Assembly: GCA_022768825.1 (NCBI GenBank) | Contig: JALEJB010000019.1 | Location: forward strand, 1-38,780 | Direction of reading: 5' to 3' | Origin: Lachnospiraceae bacterium | GTDB lineage: Bacteria; Bacillota; Clostridia; Lachnospirales; Lachnospiraceae | DNA: 38,780 bases | Part shown: one piece after another, positions 1 to 7,250 of the stretch | How positions within the stretch are numbered: the stretch's first letter is position 1 | Layout of the letters: each line of letters starts with the position of its first letter | Notes under the pieces: generated by a model | Databases searched by the model: none | Told to the model about the DNA's origin: nothing | What the model saw: only the letters and a program-made list of their open reading frames with translations | Translations under genes and position numbers: made by a program

Positions 1-1
1 T

Positions 2-79
2 TACAATGAACAAAGAATTAAAGAGAAACTAGGATGGCTAAGCCCTGTCCAATACAGACTTCGCCTCTTGGCTGCATAA
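2..79 (+). CDS. IS3-family transposase, C-terminal end (partial)
   Basis: In frame from position 2 the sequence reads YNEQRIKEKLGWLSPVQYR and then a short tail to a TAA stop at 77-79. The pattern YN..RI...L..LSP.QYR is the typical C-terminus of the IS3-family OrfB DDE integrase, which cuts and joins DNA ends during transposition of its own element. Only about 25 residues are present because the window begins inside the gene, so the catalytic residues cannot be inspected. Confidence 0.8.
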   Translation, partial: YNEQRIKEKLGWLSPVQYRLRLLAA

Positions 80-83
80 AAAT

Positions 84-111
84 AGCGTAGCAGCTATAAA
101 ACTGCTACGCT
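84..111. repeat. Perfect hairpin at the IS end
   Basis: AGCGTAGCAG and CTGCTACGCT form a 10-bp perfect stem around an 8-nt loop, five bases after the transposase stop codon and just inside the terminal repeat. It probably ends transposase transcription or shields the element from outside transcription. Only a short mixed TTAAAAAG tract follows, so termination strength is uncertain. Confidence 0.6.
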
Positions 112-178
112 TAAAAAGTCTAACTTTTTGGGGTCACTTCACATCTATAGTATAGCTGCCGGTTTTTGTTTCTCTCAT

Positions 179-1189
179 CTAGTCATTAAATGACACATAA
201 ATCGTCGCACTGTCCGTATCCGTATTGATCTCATCGATCATGTCTGTACACTCCGCATCACTATATAATGTATAGCTGTGGTTGCTCACAACATTGACCA
301 GTGTGCCTTTTACAACCTTGAATTCCTGTGTCTGTTCCTGCTCCTGATTCGGATAAAAGACAACCTTCAGATCACACAACGGCTCATCCATATTGGTCAC
401 AGCCCCTTTTGCGACCTGATCGCTGATATGCGGTTCATCATAGATCGGTGTGTATCTGTCAATGGAAAGTAATGTGCCTTCCTCATCATACCAGGAATCT
501 TCGCGGTAGAGCACCAGTCTGGTGTCCGGATCCACATAATACATGGTATCAAAATAATTTCCGAAATCCGTATTGGTTGTGCGCGCCTGTACAATGATCG
601 CTCCATCCTGCGTGGAGATATCTGTGATTTCTTCTTTTTGATTCACATAAGTATCAGCCATCCAATACTGACCAATCCAGTACTGATACTCATCAGACGG
701 ATATACGCTCAGACAATATCTTCCAACCTCAATATTCTCATCGTAAATATAGCTTGCCCCCGGTGTATCCTCTGCCTCATAATCGGAATAATAGACCTTG
801 TTGTTGCCTTCCGCATCGGTCATCACCGCATCACGCCACAGCTTTCCTTCAAAAAAGATATACTGCTCCTGCACGGTGGTTAGCAGATTCTCATTCGCAT
901 CATAACTTTCCCAAGTGATACCAAGACTCTCGTGCTCCTTGATCAAAGAAAGCGGGCTGTTCACTGTTTGGATCTCTTCTAATGTAATATCGGTGTTCTC
1001 TACATAAAAATCCGCATATTCTTCTTCCTCATCCGAAGTATCCTCCGCATCGTCGGTTTCCGTCTCCTGGGCGGTTTCCTCCCCGGTCTCTCCTTCGGTG
1101 GTCGTCGGTTCTGTCGGTGCGCTGCCGCATCCCACAGTTGCCGCAACCATCACAGTTGCCAATAATAATGATAGCATTCTCTTTTTCAT
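179..1189 (-). CDS. Secreted lipoprotein, function unknown
   Basis: 336 residues. The N-terminus is a lipoprotein signal peptide: MKKR, a hydrophobic core, then a lipobox ending VGC-G with the modified cysteine near residue 21. An acidic Thr/Glu/Asp linker (about 25-60) follows, then a domain of about 275 residues with many Tyr/Trp/Asp and alternating hydrophobic residues suggesting beta structure. I recognise no family. It should be anchored on the outer face of the cytoplasmic membrane. The start follows AGGAGG at a good distance. It lies downstream of one of the four shared promoter boxes (1222-1257), so it is probably controlled with the surface protein and the response regulator. Compare LolA/MucB-like lipoproteins, which have a similar size and beta-rich look, but this was not verified. 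Confidence 0.85.
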   Translation of the reverse strand: MKKRMLSLLLATVMVAATVGCGSAPTEPTTTEGETGEETAQETETDDAEDTSDEEEEYADFYVENTDITLEEIQTVNSPLSLIKEHESLGITWESYDANENLLTTVQEQYIFFEGKLWRDAVMTDAEGNNKVYYSDYEAEDTPGASYIYDENIEVGRYCLSVYPSDEYQYWIGQYWMADTYVNQKEEITDISTQDGAIIVQARTTNTDFGNYFDTMYYVDPDTRLVLYREDSWYDEEGTLLSIDRYTPIYDEPHISDQVAKGAVTNMDEPLCDLKVVFYPNQEQEQTQEFKVVKGTLVNVVSNHSYTLYSDAECTDMIDEINTDTDSATIYVSFND

Positions 1190-1221
1190 TAGATTTCCTC
1201 CTAAAAAAGTTATTGTGTTAT

Positions 1222-1257
1222 ATTATATCCAACAAATACGGACAAAAGTTGGACAAA
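1222..1257 (-). promoter_or_regulatory. Shared promoter box A: heptamer direct repeat plus -10
   Basis: On the minus strand TTTGTCC (1251-1257) and TTTGTCC (1240-1246) are direct repeats 11 bp apart. After exactly 12 bp comes TATAAT (1222-1227). The hexamer 17 bp upstream of the -10 is AACTTT, not a -35 consensus, which suggests activator dependence. A third, imperfect copy (TTTGTTG) lies just before the -10. The lipoprotein start is 33 bp downstream. The same 36-bp layout recurs at 4411-4446, 7167-7202 and 13905-13940. Confidence 0.8.
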
Positions 1258-1275
1258 TATCAAAAATACAGTTTT

Positions 1276-4200
1276 TTATTTCACCGTCACCTGTACAGTC
1301 GTATAGAGACCGTTTTGGGCGTAGACGTAGATCATACAGGTTCCTTTTTTCTTTGCCTTGATCCTGCCGTTTGCATCGACGGAAGCAACTGCCGGATCGG
1401 CGGATTCGTAGCTTATGATCGCATGGGAACGAACATTCTGCTTCTCCACTTCCAACGAAGCCTTGATCGCATGGGTCTTTCCGACAGACAGCTTCACCTC
1501 GGAAGCATTGACGCTGACACCTTCGATCTGATCGTAACGTCCGCCGGTGGTCGGTACATGGATGAGGGTCGAACGGGTGATATACTGTTTCTTTCCATCC
1601 ACTTTCTTGTATGCGCGCACCAGGAATTTGTAGTAGGTGTTCTCTTTGAGGTTCTCGCACATCCATGAGGTCATGGTCGGCGCATCCAGCGATGCGATCT
1701 GTTCCAGCTCGTAACGTGTCGTCTTCGTATTGCAACGGGCACCAAACAGGTCATAGCCGTCTGCCACCGGGAACGGATTCCATCCCAGGCGGATCTCCGT
1801 ATCATTGGTACGGGTCGGCTGCAACTGTAACAGACAAAAGGCTGTGATCTCGCCGCTGTCTGCCTTCGGCAGTGATTCGCGCTCTTCTAGGTCAGAACTG
1901 CCTGATAGTGTCTCGTTTTCCGTACCGATCTCCTGCGACGGTTTTTCGGCCTGTTCGTTCTGATCCGTTGACGTGTCTTTGTCTCCCGTCGTGTCTTTCT
2001 CTGTCGTCGTGTCTTTCTCTCCTGTCGTGTCTTTGTCTGTCTGGGTGTTCTGACTCTTGTCTGTATCGGTAGTTGTACTTGTCTCCTTTGTGGAAGTCAC
2101 CGGTTTCGCGTACAATGCCGTAAAGAATGAAAAATGCGTCGTCTGATAGCTCAGCTGACTGCCGGCAAGAGACGAGGTCATCTTCGTCAGCTTGCCTTTG
2201 CTGTTGATATAATACAGCTTGACATATTTCGACTTCTGACCGGACTTTAACTTGAGCGGAACCTTGATCGTGACCTTTCCCTTGCCAAAATCTTTGATCA
2301 GCTTGTCACCGCATTTCAGGTAGACATGGTAGCATCCGACCACGGTCTTTTTCTTCAGTGCTTTTTTCTGGGCACTGTTGAGAGAGGAGTTGGCACCGGT
2401 CTTGCAGACGAACTTCAACTCAGAGCTTCCGATCTTCTTCGCCTGGGCCAGGATCGACTGGACTGCGGTCTTGTCAAAGGTCGCGGTGGAAGTGCCGCAT
2501 TTGATGACCATTTTGCTGTTTTTGTTCTTTGCCACCTGTTGCTTTAAAGCCTTTACAGAAACGGTTGCTGTGGTTTTCGTCGAGGTCACCTGATAAGAAT
2601 TGGCTTTGCTGGTCGCTGTCTGGGTAGGGGCAGGCTTTTCGGATTCTTTTTCTTCTTCCTTGTCCTTATCAGTGTCTTTTTCCTCTTCTTTTTCTTTATC
2701 CTTTTCCTCTTCTTTTTCCTTGTCCTTATCTTTATCCTCTACCGTTTCGGTTGTACTGCCACCAGACGTACCACCTCCGCCTGTTTCGCCTCCACCTGGC
2801 TGCGGATTATCACCGCTTCCTGTTCCCGGAGCAACATCGTTATAATTTGCAGTTATCCGAATCAAATACGGCGAAGCTTCTGTCAAAGAAAGTGTAGTAG
2901 TCGGTGAGTTAGCATTCGACAGGGTCACACCACCTGATTCCACCGTCCAATTAGAAAAAGAGTAATGCGAACTACTGCGATTTTCCGCTTGCAATGGAAT
3001 TGATATGCGATTGCCATCCGCAGCTTCTATATCCCTCAAGTGATAAGTCTTTCGAAATTCCCCTGTGGATGATTCTGCCTCATTAGCTGCTCCGGTAATC
3101 AAGCCTCGGGATACAACGACTGTATAATCCGCATCTTCCTTCTGCTTCACATGTAAGTTCAAAGTGAAACCGGCTTTGGATGCTACCTTTTCAGCTGCTT
3201 CAGTGTTGAATGTATCTTCGACCTTTAATGTATATTGATAGGTCAAAGCTCCGGTTGTTGAGGTCGTTGGTGCTTTCACTTCTCCCATTCGCTGCAAATC
3301 AGACAGTGTAAATGTCAACATATTTCCTGACATTTTCTTCATATATGCAAGAACAGATTCCAAACCGGTTTGGACGCTGCTAACATCACTTGGGACTTGA
3401 TCCAGATAATTGTCTTCGTTCTTACCGTATGCATTTAACTCAGTTTCTACCTGTTCTAATGCTTTAGTTAAGTCAATTGAAGTACTACCTTTTTGCTTAT
3501 ATATTGCCGTGACAAAGACTTCAGAAGGCATTGTATTTTCTATTGTTAAAGTTGCTGCCCCCGTTTGCGTCGGATTCGTAATAGCCGCCACCGTGACACC
3601 GGTTACATTCGTATTTTTTTTCTTATCTGTTATTTCCCAACGATCAAATTCTATCTTTGAGGAGTATTGATTTTTGGGAGAAATTGTAATTGTAATTTGA
3701 TCGTTCCCAGTTTCACCGAAATCAGAACTGGTATATTTCTTCTCATAGACATTATTCGATACAAAAGCAAAATGTGTTTTTGTATCTTCAGCTTTATAAT
3801 TAGAATCTTTAGGCTCACCATAAGAATTAATTATACGAACCAGTTTCTGTTCTTTAAATGTATATGACGTACATTGATTAAATTTGTGCTTAACAGTATT
3901 TTTAAAATCAGCTGTACAATTTGGCGAAAACAGAATCGTAATATTACGATCTGCTAAACCATTTAAAAAATTATTTCCCAAATCAGGCGAACCGTTAAAT
4001 TCAACAGTTGTCAAATTCGTCAATTCCCCAAATCCATTGATTGATGTAATCTTCTCTCCGATTGATAACGTTTTTGCCTTTGGTATTATTTGACGCTCCA
4101 AGTCTGTACTACTTAATTTAGCACTATCCGCATCACCACTACCATTCACATATAGAACTCCATTATTAGTAAGTGATCCATACGAATTTCTGCCATAAGA

Positions 4201-4341
4201 GTACGCCTGCACAGTCTCCACCCCACCTATCATCGGCAGTCCGGTGATGGTGAGTACCAGCGCCAGAAGCAGACAGGCGATGCGTCTACTGTGCTTCCCC
4301 ACTCCTTTTTGTTTTTGTAATACTTTTTTCATTTTTTCCAT
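1276..4341 (-). CDS. Large secreted surface protein (LRR, InlB-like repeats, Big2)
   Basis: 1021 residues. A long Sec signal peptide (about 1-46: basic start, hydrophobic core, VQA end) is followed by a leucine-rich, BspA-like stretch (about 75-145), and two segments resembling divergent InlB/Flg_new-type repeats (motifs FDRWEITD and FSNWTVES, each ending ITANY/VTAIY). Next come a Lys/Glu/Asp-rich low-complexity linker (about 500-570), a beta-rich domain, a Thr/Asp repeat linker, a fibronectin-III-like domain and a C-terminal Big2 domain (SVNASEVKLSVGKT...). No LPxTG or S-layer motif was seen, so the anchoring mode is unknown. It may be an adhesin or wall protein. Its promoter carries box B. 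The 5' part (about 2830-4200) looks clearly more AT-rich than the 3' part, suggesting a mosaic origin. Confidence 0.85.
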   Translation of the reverse strand: MEKMKKVLQKQKGVGKHSRRIACLLLALVLTITGLPMIGGVETVQAYSYGRNSYGSLTNNGVLYVNGSGDADSAKLSSTDLERQIIPKAKTLSIGEKITSINGFGELTNLTTVEFNGSPDLGNNFLNGLADRNITILFSPNCTADFKNTVKHKFNQCTSYTFKEQKLVRIINSYGEPKDSNYKAEDTKTHFAFVSNNVYEKKYTSSDFGETGNDQITITISPKNQYSSKIEFDRWEITDKKKNTNVTGVTVAAITNPTQTGAATLTIENTMPSEVFVTAIYKQKGSTSIDLTKALEQVETELNAYGKNEDNYLDQVPSDVSSVQTGLESVLAYMKKMSGNMLTFTLSDLQRMGEVKAPTTSTTGALTYQYTLKVEDTFNTEAAEKVASKAGFTLNLHVKQKEDADYTVVVSRGLITGAANEAESSTGEFRKTYHLRDIEAADGNRISIPLQAENRSSSHYSFSNWTVESGGVTLSNANSPTTTLSLTEASPYLIRITANYNDVAPGTGSGDNPQPGGGETGGGGTSGGSTTETVEDKDKDKEKEEEKDKEKEEEKDTDKDKEEEKESEKPAPTQTATSKANSYQVTSTKTTATVSVKALKQQVAKNKNSKMVIKCGTSTATFDKTAVQSILAQAKKIGSSELKFVCKTGANSSLNSAQKKALKKKTVVGCYHVYLKCGDKLIKDFGKGKVTIKVPLKLKSGQKSKYVKLYYINSKGKLTKMTSSLAGSQLSYQTTHFSFFTALYAKPVTSTKETSTTTDTDKSQNTQTDKDTTGEKDTTTEKDTTGDKDTSTDQNEQAEKPSQEIGTENETLSGSSDLEERESLPKADSGEITAFCLLQLQPTRTNDTEIRLGWNPFPVADGYDLFGARCNTKTTRYELEQIASLDAPTMTSWMCENLKENTYYKFLVRAYKKVDGKKQYITRSTLIHVPTTGGRYDQIEGVSVNASEVKLSVGKTHAIKASLEVEKQNVRSHAIISYESADPAVASVDANGRIKAKKKGTCMIYVYAQNGLYTTVQVTVK
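1972..2043 (-). repeat. Four 18-bp tandem repeats encoding KDTTGE-like hexapeptides
   Basis: Units starting at 1972, 1990, 2008 and 2026 share CGTGTCTTT (plus strand) and encode variants of a Lys-Asp-Thr-Thr-Gly-Glu hexapeptide in the hydrophilic linker of the surface protein. Such in-frame 18-bp units can expand or contract by slippage without breaking the frame, so linker length may vary between strains. Confidence 0.8.
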
Positions 4342-4410
4342 TTCATCTACCCCTGTTACTTTTTCTCTTTTTGCTCATAGCATAAATCATTTCCAATAAT
4401 ATTAGAAATA

Positions 4411-4446
4411 ATCATAACACAAAAAGACGGACAAAAGTTGGACAAA
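4411..4446 (-). promoter_or_regulatory. Shared promoter box B: heptamer direct repeat plus -10
   Basis: On the minus strand TTTGTCC (4440-4446) and TTTGTCC (4429-4435) are 11 bp apart, and after exactly 12 bp comes TATGAT (4411-4416). The 18-bp core TTTGTCCAACTTTTGTCC is identical to box A. The hexamer at the -35 position is AACTTT. It lies 70 bp upstream of the surface protein start. Confidence 0.8.
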
Positions 4447-4467
4447 AATTTTTTTCTAAAATATAAC

Positions 4468-4498
4468 TCCGGAAACAGCATATTTCACTATTTCCGGA
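4468..4498 (-). terminator. Putative hairpin terminator
   Basis: TCCGGAAA pairs with TTTCCGGA across a 15-nt loop. Read on the minus strand the stem is followed by GTTATATTTT, a moderately U-rich tail. It lies after the 24-codon reading frame at 4508-4582 and before box B, so it could end that short transcript and anything reading through from the STAS gene. The stem is only 8 bp and the U-tract is interrupted. Confidence 0.45.
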
Positions 4499-4507
4499 AC
4501 TTTCAAA

Positions 4508-4582
4508 TTATTTTTGTGCAACCAGTTCCGCCTGTACACGTTCATACAGCGGACGGATTGTGTCCACCGTCTCATCATACAT
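4508..4582 (-). CDS. Tiny 24-codon reading frame, possible small protein or gene remnant
   Basis: ATG at 4580-4582 to TAA at 4508-4510 encodes MYDETVDTIRPLYERVQAEL and then VAQK. The peptide is charged and helix-like and reads like the C-terminal end of a normal enzyme. No ribosome binding site precedes it, but a promoter-like pair (4589-4616) would start transcription almost at the ATG, so it could be leaderless. Alternatives are the leftover 3' end of a deleted gene, or a chance frame within a small RNA of about 115 nt ending at the 4468-4498 hairpin. No homology can be claimed. Confidence 0.3.
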   Translation of the reverse strand: MYDETVDTIRPLYERVQAELVAQK

Positions 4583-4588
4583 AATCTA

Positions 4589-4616
4589 AGTATAGCAGTT
4601 TTCTTTTGAAATACAA
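4589..4616 (-). promoter_or_regulatory. Promoter-like pair upstream of the tiny frame
   Basis: On the minus strand TTGTAT (4611-4616) and TATACT (4589-4594) are separated by 16 bp. The expected start of transcription is at about 4582. Unlike the four shared boxes it has a recognisable -35, so it would be read by the housekeeping polymerase without an activator. Confidence 0.45.
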
Positions 4617-4627
4617 ACACCTGTTTC

Positions 4628-4924
4628 TCAGCAGATCAACATCATATCAGAGAATCCTGTCGCATCCAGTACATTCTGTACCTGCTCCGTTGTCCGGGAG
4701 AGTGTCATCACTCCCTGCCTGTTCATCCGCCGCTGTGCGGAAAGAAGTACGCGAAGCCCCGCTGATGAAATATATTCCAATCCACGGATATCTATATTCA
4801 GTTCATGCAATCCATTGTAAGACTGCTCCATTTCGGTTTCCAGCAACTGTGATGAAGCTGCATCCAGACGTCCCTGCAATGTGACATCCAGTACATCTCC
4901 AAATCTTTCCTTGCGAATCGTCAA
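4628..4924 (-). CDS. STAS-domain anti-sigma factor antagonist-like protein
   Basis: 98 residues from a TTG start at 4922-4924, chosen because AAGGAGGG lies six bases upstream and because the N-terminus then lines up with the other STAS protein of the window (23943-24242). The single STAS domain includes LEYISSAGLRVLL, where the SSAG serine matches the residue phosphorylated in SpoIIAA/RsbV proteins. Such proteins bind an RsbW-type kinase when unphosphorylated and are released by phosphorylation; a SpoIIE-type phosphatase reverses this. It is the last gene after the response regulator and LytS-type kinase (79-bp gap) and may link that pair to the phosphatase operon at 18.4-24.3 kb. A longer in-frame start at 4978 has no good ribosome binding site. 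Confidence 0.85.
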   Translation of the reverse strand: MTIRKERFGDVLDVTLQGRLDAASSQLLETEMEQSYNGLHELNIDIRGLEYISSAGLRVLLSAQRRMNRQGVMTLSRTTEQVQNVLDATGFSDMMLIC

Positions 4925-5003
4925 CTCTATCCCTCCTTCGCTTATCCATTGTATCCTGTATGCGACACGGTATGTCATTGTTCACCTTTATAGAAACCTG
5001 ATC

Positions 5004-6287
5004 CTATTCGTCAATCGGAATCCGAATGACAACCCGTGTACCTTTCCCCTTCTCGGAACTGATGGAGAGCGAACCCTTGCACAAGGTCCATAAACGTTTG
5101 CGCACATTTTCAATGCCCACATACTTTTTATTTCCGGCTGTCATATAAGATTTTACATCAAAACCCACTCCGTCATCGGCGATCACGATCTCGTGCTCCT
5201 GTTCGGTACGCCTTGTCCGGATCGTCACCGTACCGCCGGCATCTGCCTTTTCCAGCCCATGTATGATAGAATTTTCAACCAACGGTTGCAGCGTCATCGG
5301 CGGAATCATATAGCCGTTGTCATTAATGTCATAAACCACATTCAACTCGTCTTCCATACGAAACTTTTCCAATGCCAGATATCGCTCTACATGTGCCAGT
5401 TCCTTGTCGAACGGCACAAGCGCACGACTTGTCAGGGAATCCAGATTGCCCCGCAGATATCTGGAGAAATCATTGAGTGCTTTCTTGGCTGTACCTGCAT
5501 CTTTATCACACAGATAGGTGATCGTATTGAGTGTATTATACAAAAAATGCGGCTGTATCTGTGATAACACGATCTGTATCTTCATGTCGTTGATCTCCCG
5601 TTCCTGCTCCACTAATTGACGGGCCTGTCCGATGATGACCACCGCAAAGAGACACATCAGGGATACGGTATCCATAATCTGCAGCATGGAAATACCGTAG
5701 AAAAAGGTCTGCCAGAGCAATGCAATGACCGGCATCAGCAGATATGCCAGCAGAACCAGAAACTTGATCTTTTCAAATTTTCTGCGATAGCGAATCAGTA
5801 TCCACAGCTCCACAAACATTCCAACGAAAGCAATGAGATGCGATAAGACAAACCATTCCCCTCTCTCGTAATGGTTCGTGGCATCAAATCGGTAAATCAA
5901 CGGATAAAACTGTGTGATCAGAATCAATAGCATACCGATCAACGCGATGCCACCTGTAATCCCAAGCTCTACACATTCCTTTTTCTTCTTTCCGACACAT
6001 TCACTGAGATAACCGGTCGACAGAACCATCAGCAGATAATTCAGCAAAAATACCGCTGCGTTGCTAATGCGTACCATATAATAACCGACAGTCGTCACAT
6101 TACCGCGATAGATCCACGCCAACGAATCAAATGTAAGTACCAGTGCCTGTGTAAAAAACATTGCTGCCAGCCACAGCTTCTTTCCCCCTTTTTTTTCTGT
6201 TGAAAGAAAAGTTGCCGTCGTCGCCATGAGGCAAAAAAGCACACCCCATATCTCACATGCAACATGTACCTGCCAATTTCCAAACAT
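5004..6287 (-). CDS. LytS-type membrane sensor histidine kinase
   Basis: 427 residues. About seven membrane segments fill residues 8-220, without a large extracellular domain. A linker leads to a His_kinase (LytS/YehU-type) phospho-acceptor region with QIQPHFLYN, His247 being the likely phosphorylated residue. The HATPase domain follows: N-box PLVENSIIH (Asn339), DDGVGF (371-376) and GIENV (about 391). It should autophosphorylate and pass phosphate to Asp53 of the response regulator encoded 17 bp upstream. The start follows GGGGGAG. The signal is unknown; a seven-helix sensor without a soluble domain suits a membrane-borne or small hydrophobic ligand. Confidence 0.92.
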   Translation of the reverse strand: MFGNWQVHVACEIWGVLFCLMATTATFLSTEKKGGKKLWLAAMFFTQALVLTFDSLAWIYRGNVTTVGYYMVRISNAAVFLLNYLLMVLSTGYLSECVGKKKKECVELGITGGIALIGMLLILITQFYPLIYRFDATNHYERGEWFVLSHLIAFVGMFVELWILIRYRRKFEKIKFLVLLAYLLMPVIALLWQTFFYGISMLQIMDTVSLMCLFAVVIIGQARQLVEQEREINDMKIQIVLSQIQPHFLYNTLNTITYLCDKDAGTAKKALNDFSRYLRGNLDSLTSRALVPFDKELAHVERYLALEKFRMEDELNVVYDINDNGYMIPPMTLQPLVENSIIHGLEKADAGGTVTIRTRRTEQEHEIVIADDGVGFDVKSYMTAGNKKYVGIENVRKRLWTLCKGSLSISSEKGKGTRVVIRIPIDE

Positions 6288-6304
6288 AAATTCTCCCCCA
6301 GTTT

Positions 6305-7114
6305 CTATTTATCTGCTTTTTCCTCGTTCTTTCTTGCAGCATACTCCAGACTGCCGTGTGTGATCTCAGCCCAACTGTACTGGGACATATATTCTCCCCG
6401 ATAGGCATTGATCGCCTGCACTTTTCCTGCGATCCAGTCATAATAATCACAGTCGATCTGATCCGCATTGACCGCACAGCCACCCCATTTGTTGACAAAC
6501 ACATCTGCGCATCCGGCTTCCTCAAGCACTGTCTGCAGATCCTTTCGGATCTTCTGGATATAGGACAAATGCGGTTCATCGCTCTCCCATAACACGCTCA
6601 TCAGCTCCTTGTTGGTACACACAGCGCCCTCTCTGTCGATCAGATAAGCAAACAATTCCTTTGTCTTGCTGTAATGAAAGCTGATCGGTTCCCCATTCAG
6701 ATAAACTTCAAAATTGCCAAAGGTCTTCGCCTGTATCTTTTTGCCACTCTTCAACTCCACCGGGTGACGGAGATTGTCCAGTTCCTCCCGGATCATCTCC
6801 GGAAAGATCGGTTTCATCAGATAACCGCTGGCATGCAGAGCAAACGCTTCTCCGCTGTATTCGCTGTACCCGGTTGTAAATATAATATTGGTCAGAGGAT
6901 GCAGCCGCTTGATCCGTTTCGCCAGCGTGATCCCGTCCATTTCCTTCATCTCGATATCCAGAAACGCGATCTCACAGGGATGCTCCTGCACCGCTGCAAG
7001 CGCCTCTGAAGGTTTCCGAAAGCCCATCACATCCGCATCCGGAAGAACCTGTTTGATCTGCTCCATGATGGATGCCAGTGCCAGTTTCTCGTCATCTACC
7101 GCAAGTATGGTCAT
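6305..7114 (-). CDS. Response regulator with SARP-like winged-helix output domain
   Basis: 269 residues. Receiver domain 1-115: acidic pair Asp7/Asp8, phospho-acceptor Asp53 in FLDIEMKEMDG, and Lys101 in LMKP. Residues about 131-228 form a SARP/OmpR-type winged helix: it begins FGNFEVYLNG, followed by SKTKELFAYLIDREG, a recognition-helix region and a GGCAVN wing, ending DCDYYDW. A charged tail of about 40 residues follows. Receivers joined to this domain are usually DNA-binding transcriptional activators phosphorylated by the adjacent kinase. AGGAG precedes the ATG. Its own promoter contains box C, the same 11-bp-spaced heptamer repeat found before three other operons, so autoregulation and direct control of those operons are likely (inference). 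Confidence 0.9.
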   Translation of the reverse strand: MTILAVDDEKLALASIMEQIKQVLPDADVMGFRKPSEALAAVQEHPCEIAFLDIEMKEMDGITLAKRIKRLHPLTNIIFTTGYSEYSGEAFALHASGYLMKPIFPEMIREELDNLRHPVELKSGKKIQAKTFGNFEVYLNGEPISFHYSKTKELFAYLIDREGAVCTNKELMSVLWESDEPHLSYIQKIRKDLQTVLEEAGCADVFVNKWGGCAVNADQIDCDYYDWIAGKVQAINAYRGEYMSQYSWAEITHGSLEYAARKNEEKADK

Positions 7115-7166
7115 GTTTCATCTCCTAATTTTATGTTCCGGTTTTCAAGCTACCATTTTTAGACCT

Positions 7167-7202
7167 ATTATACCCGATAAACACAGACAAAAGATGGACA
7201 AA
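7167..7202 (-). promoter_or_regulatory. Shared promoter box C: heptamer direct repeat plus -10
   Basis: On the minus strand TTTGTCC (7196-7202) and TTTGTCT (7185-7191) are 11 bp apart, and after exactly 12 bp comes TATAAT (7167-7172). The -35 position reads ATCTTT. It drives the response regulator operon, 53 bp before the start. The first heptamer is shared with the U-tract of the upstream terminator (7200-7237), so the two signals overlap. Confidence 0.8.
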
Positions 7203-7237
7203 AAACGGAGATTTTGAAAAAAAATTTCAAAATCTCC
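7200..7237 (-). terminator. Strong intrinsic terminator of the AAA/GNAT/901-aa operon
   Basis: GGAGATTTTGAAA (7207-7219) and TTTCAAAATCTCC (7225-7237) form a perfect 13-bp stem with a 5-nt loop. On the minus strand it is followed by G and six T residues (7200-7206). It stands 14 bp after the stop codon of the 230-residue protein gene and directly abuts box C of the next operon. On the plus strand the stem is followed by ATTTTTC and might act weakly there too. Confidence 0.85.
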
Positions 7238-7250
7238 ATTTTTCTTTCAT

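Larger units (their letters stand above)
1..141 (+). mobile_element. IS3-family insertion sequence, right end (partial)
   Basis: The window opens inside an insertion sequence. Positions 2-79 encode the last residues of an IS3-family transposase, and positions 118-141 (GTCTAACTTTTTGGGGTCAC followed by TTCA) look like the terminal inverted repeat of IS150-group elements, which I recall as beginning TGAACTGACCCCAAAAAG on the other strand. The left end and most of the transposase are outside the window. The element stops about 38 bp before the stop codon of the convergent lipoprotein gene, so it landed in intergenic DNA. The exact outer boundary and any target duplication cannot be fixed from one end. 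Confidence 0.75.
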
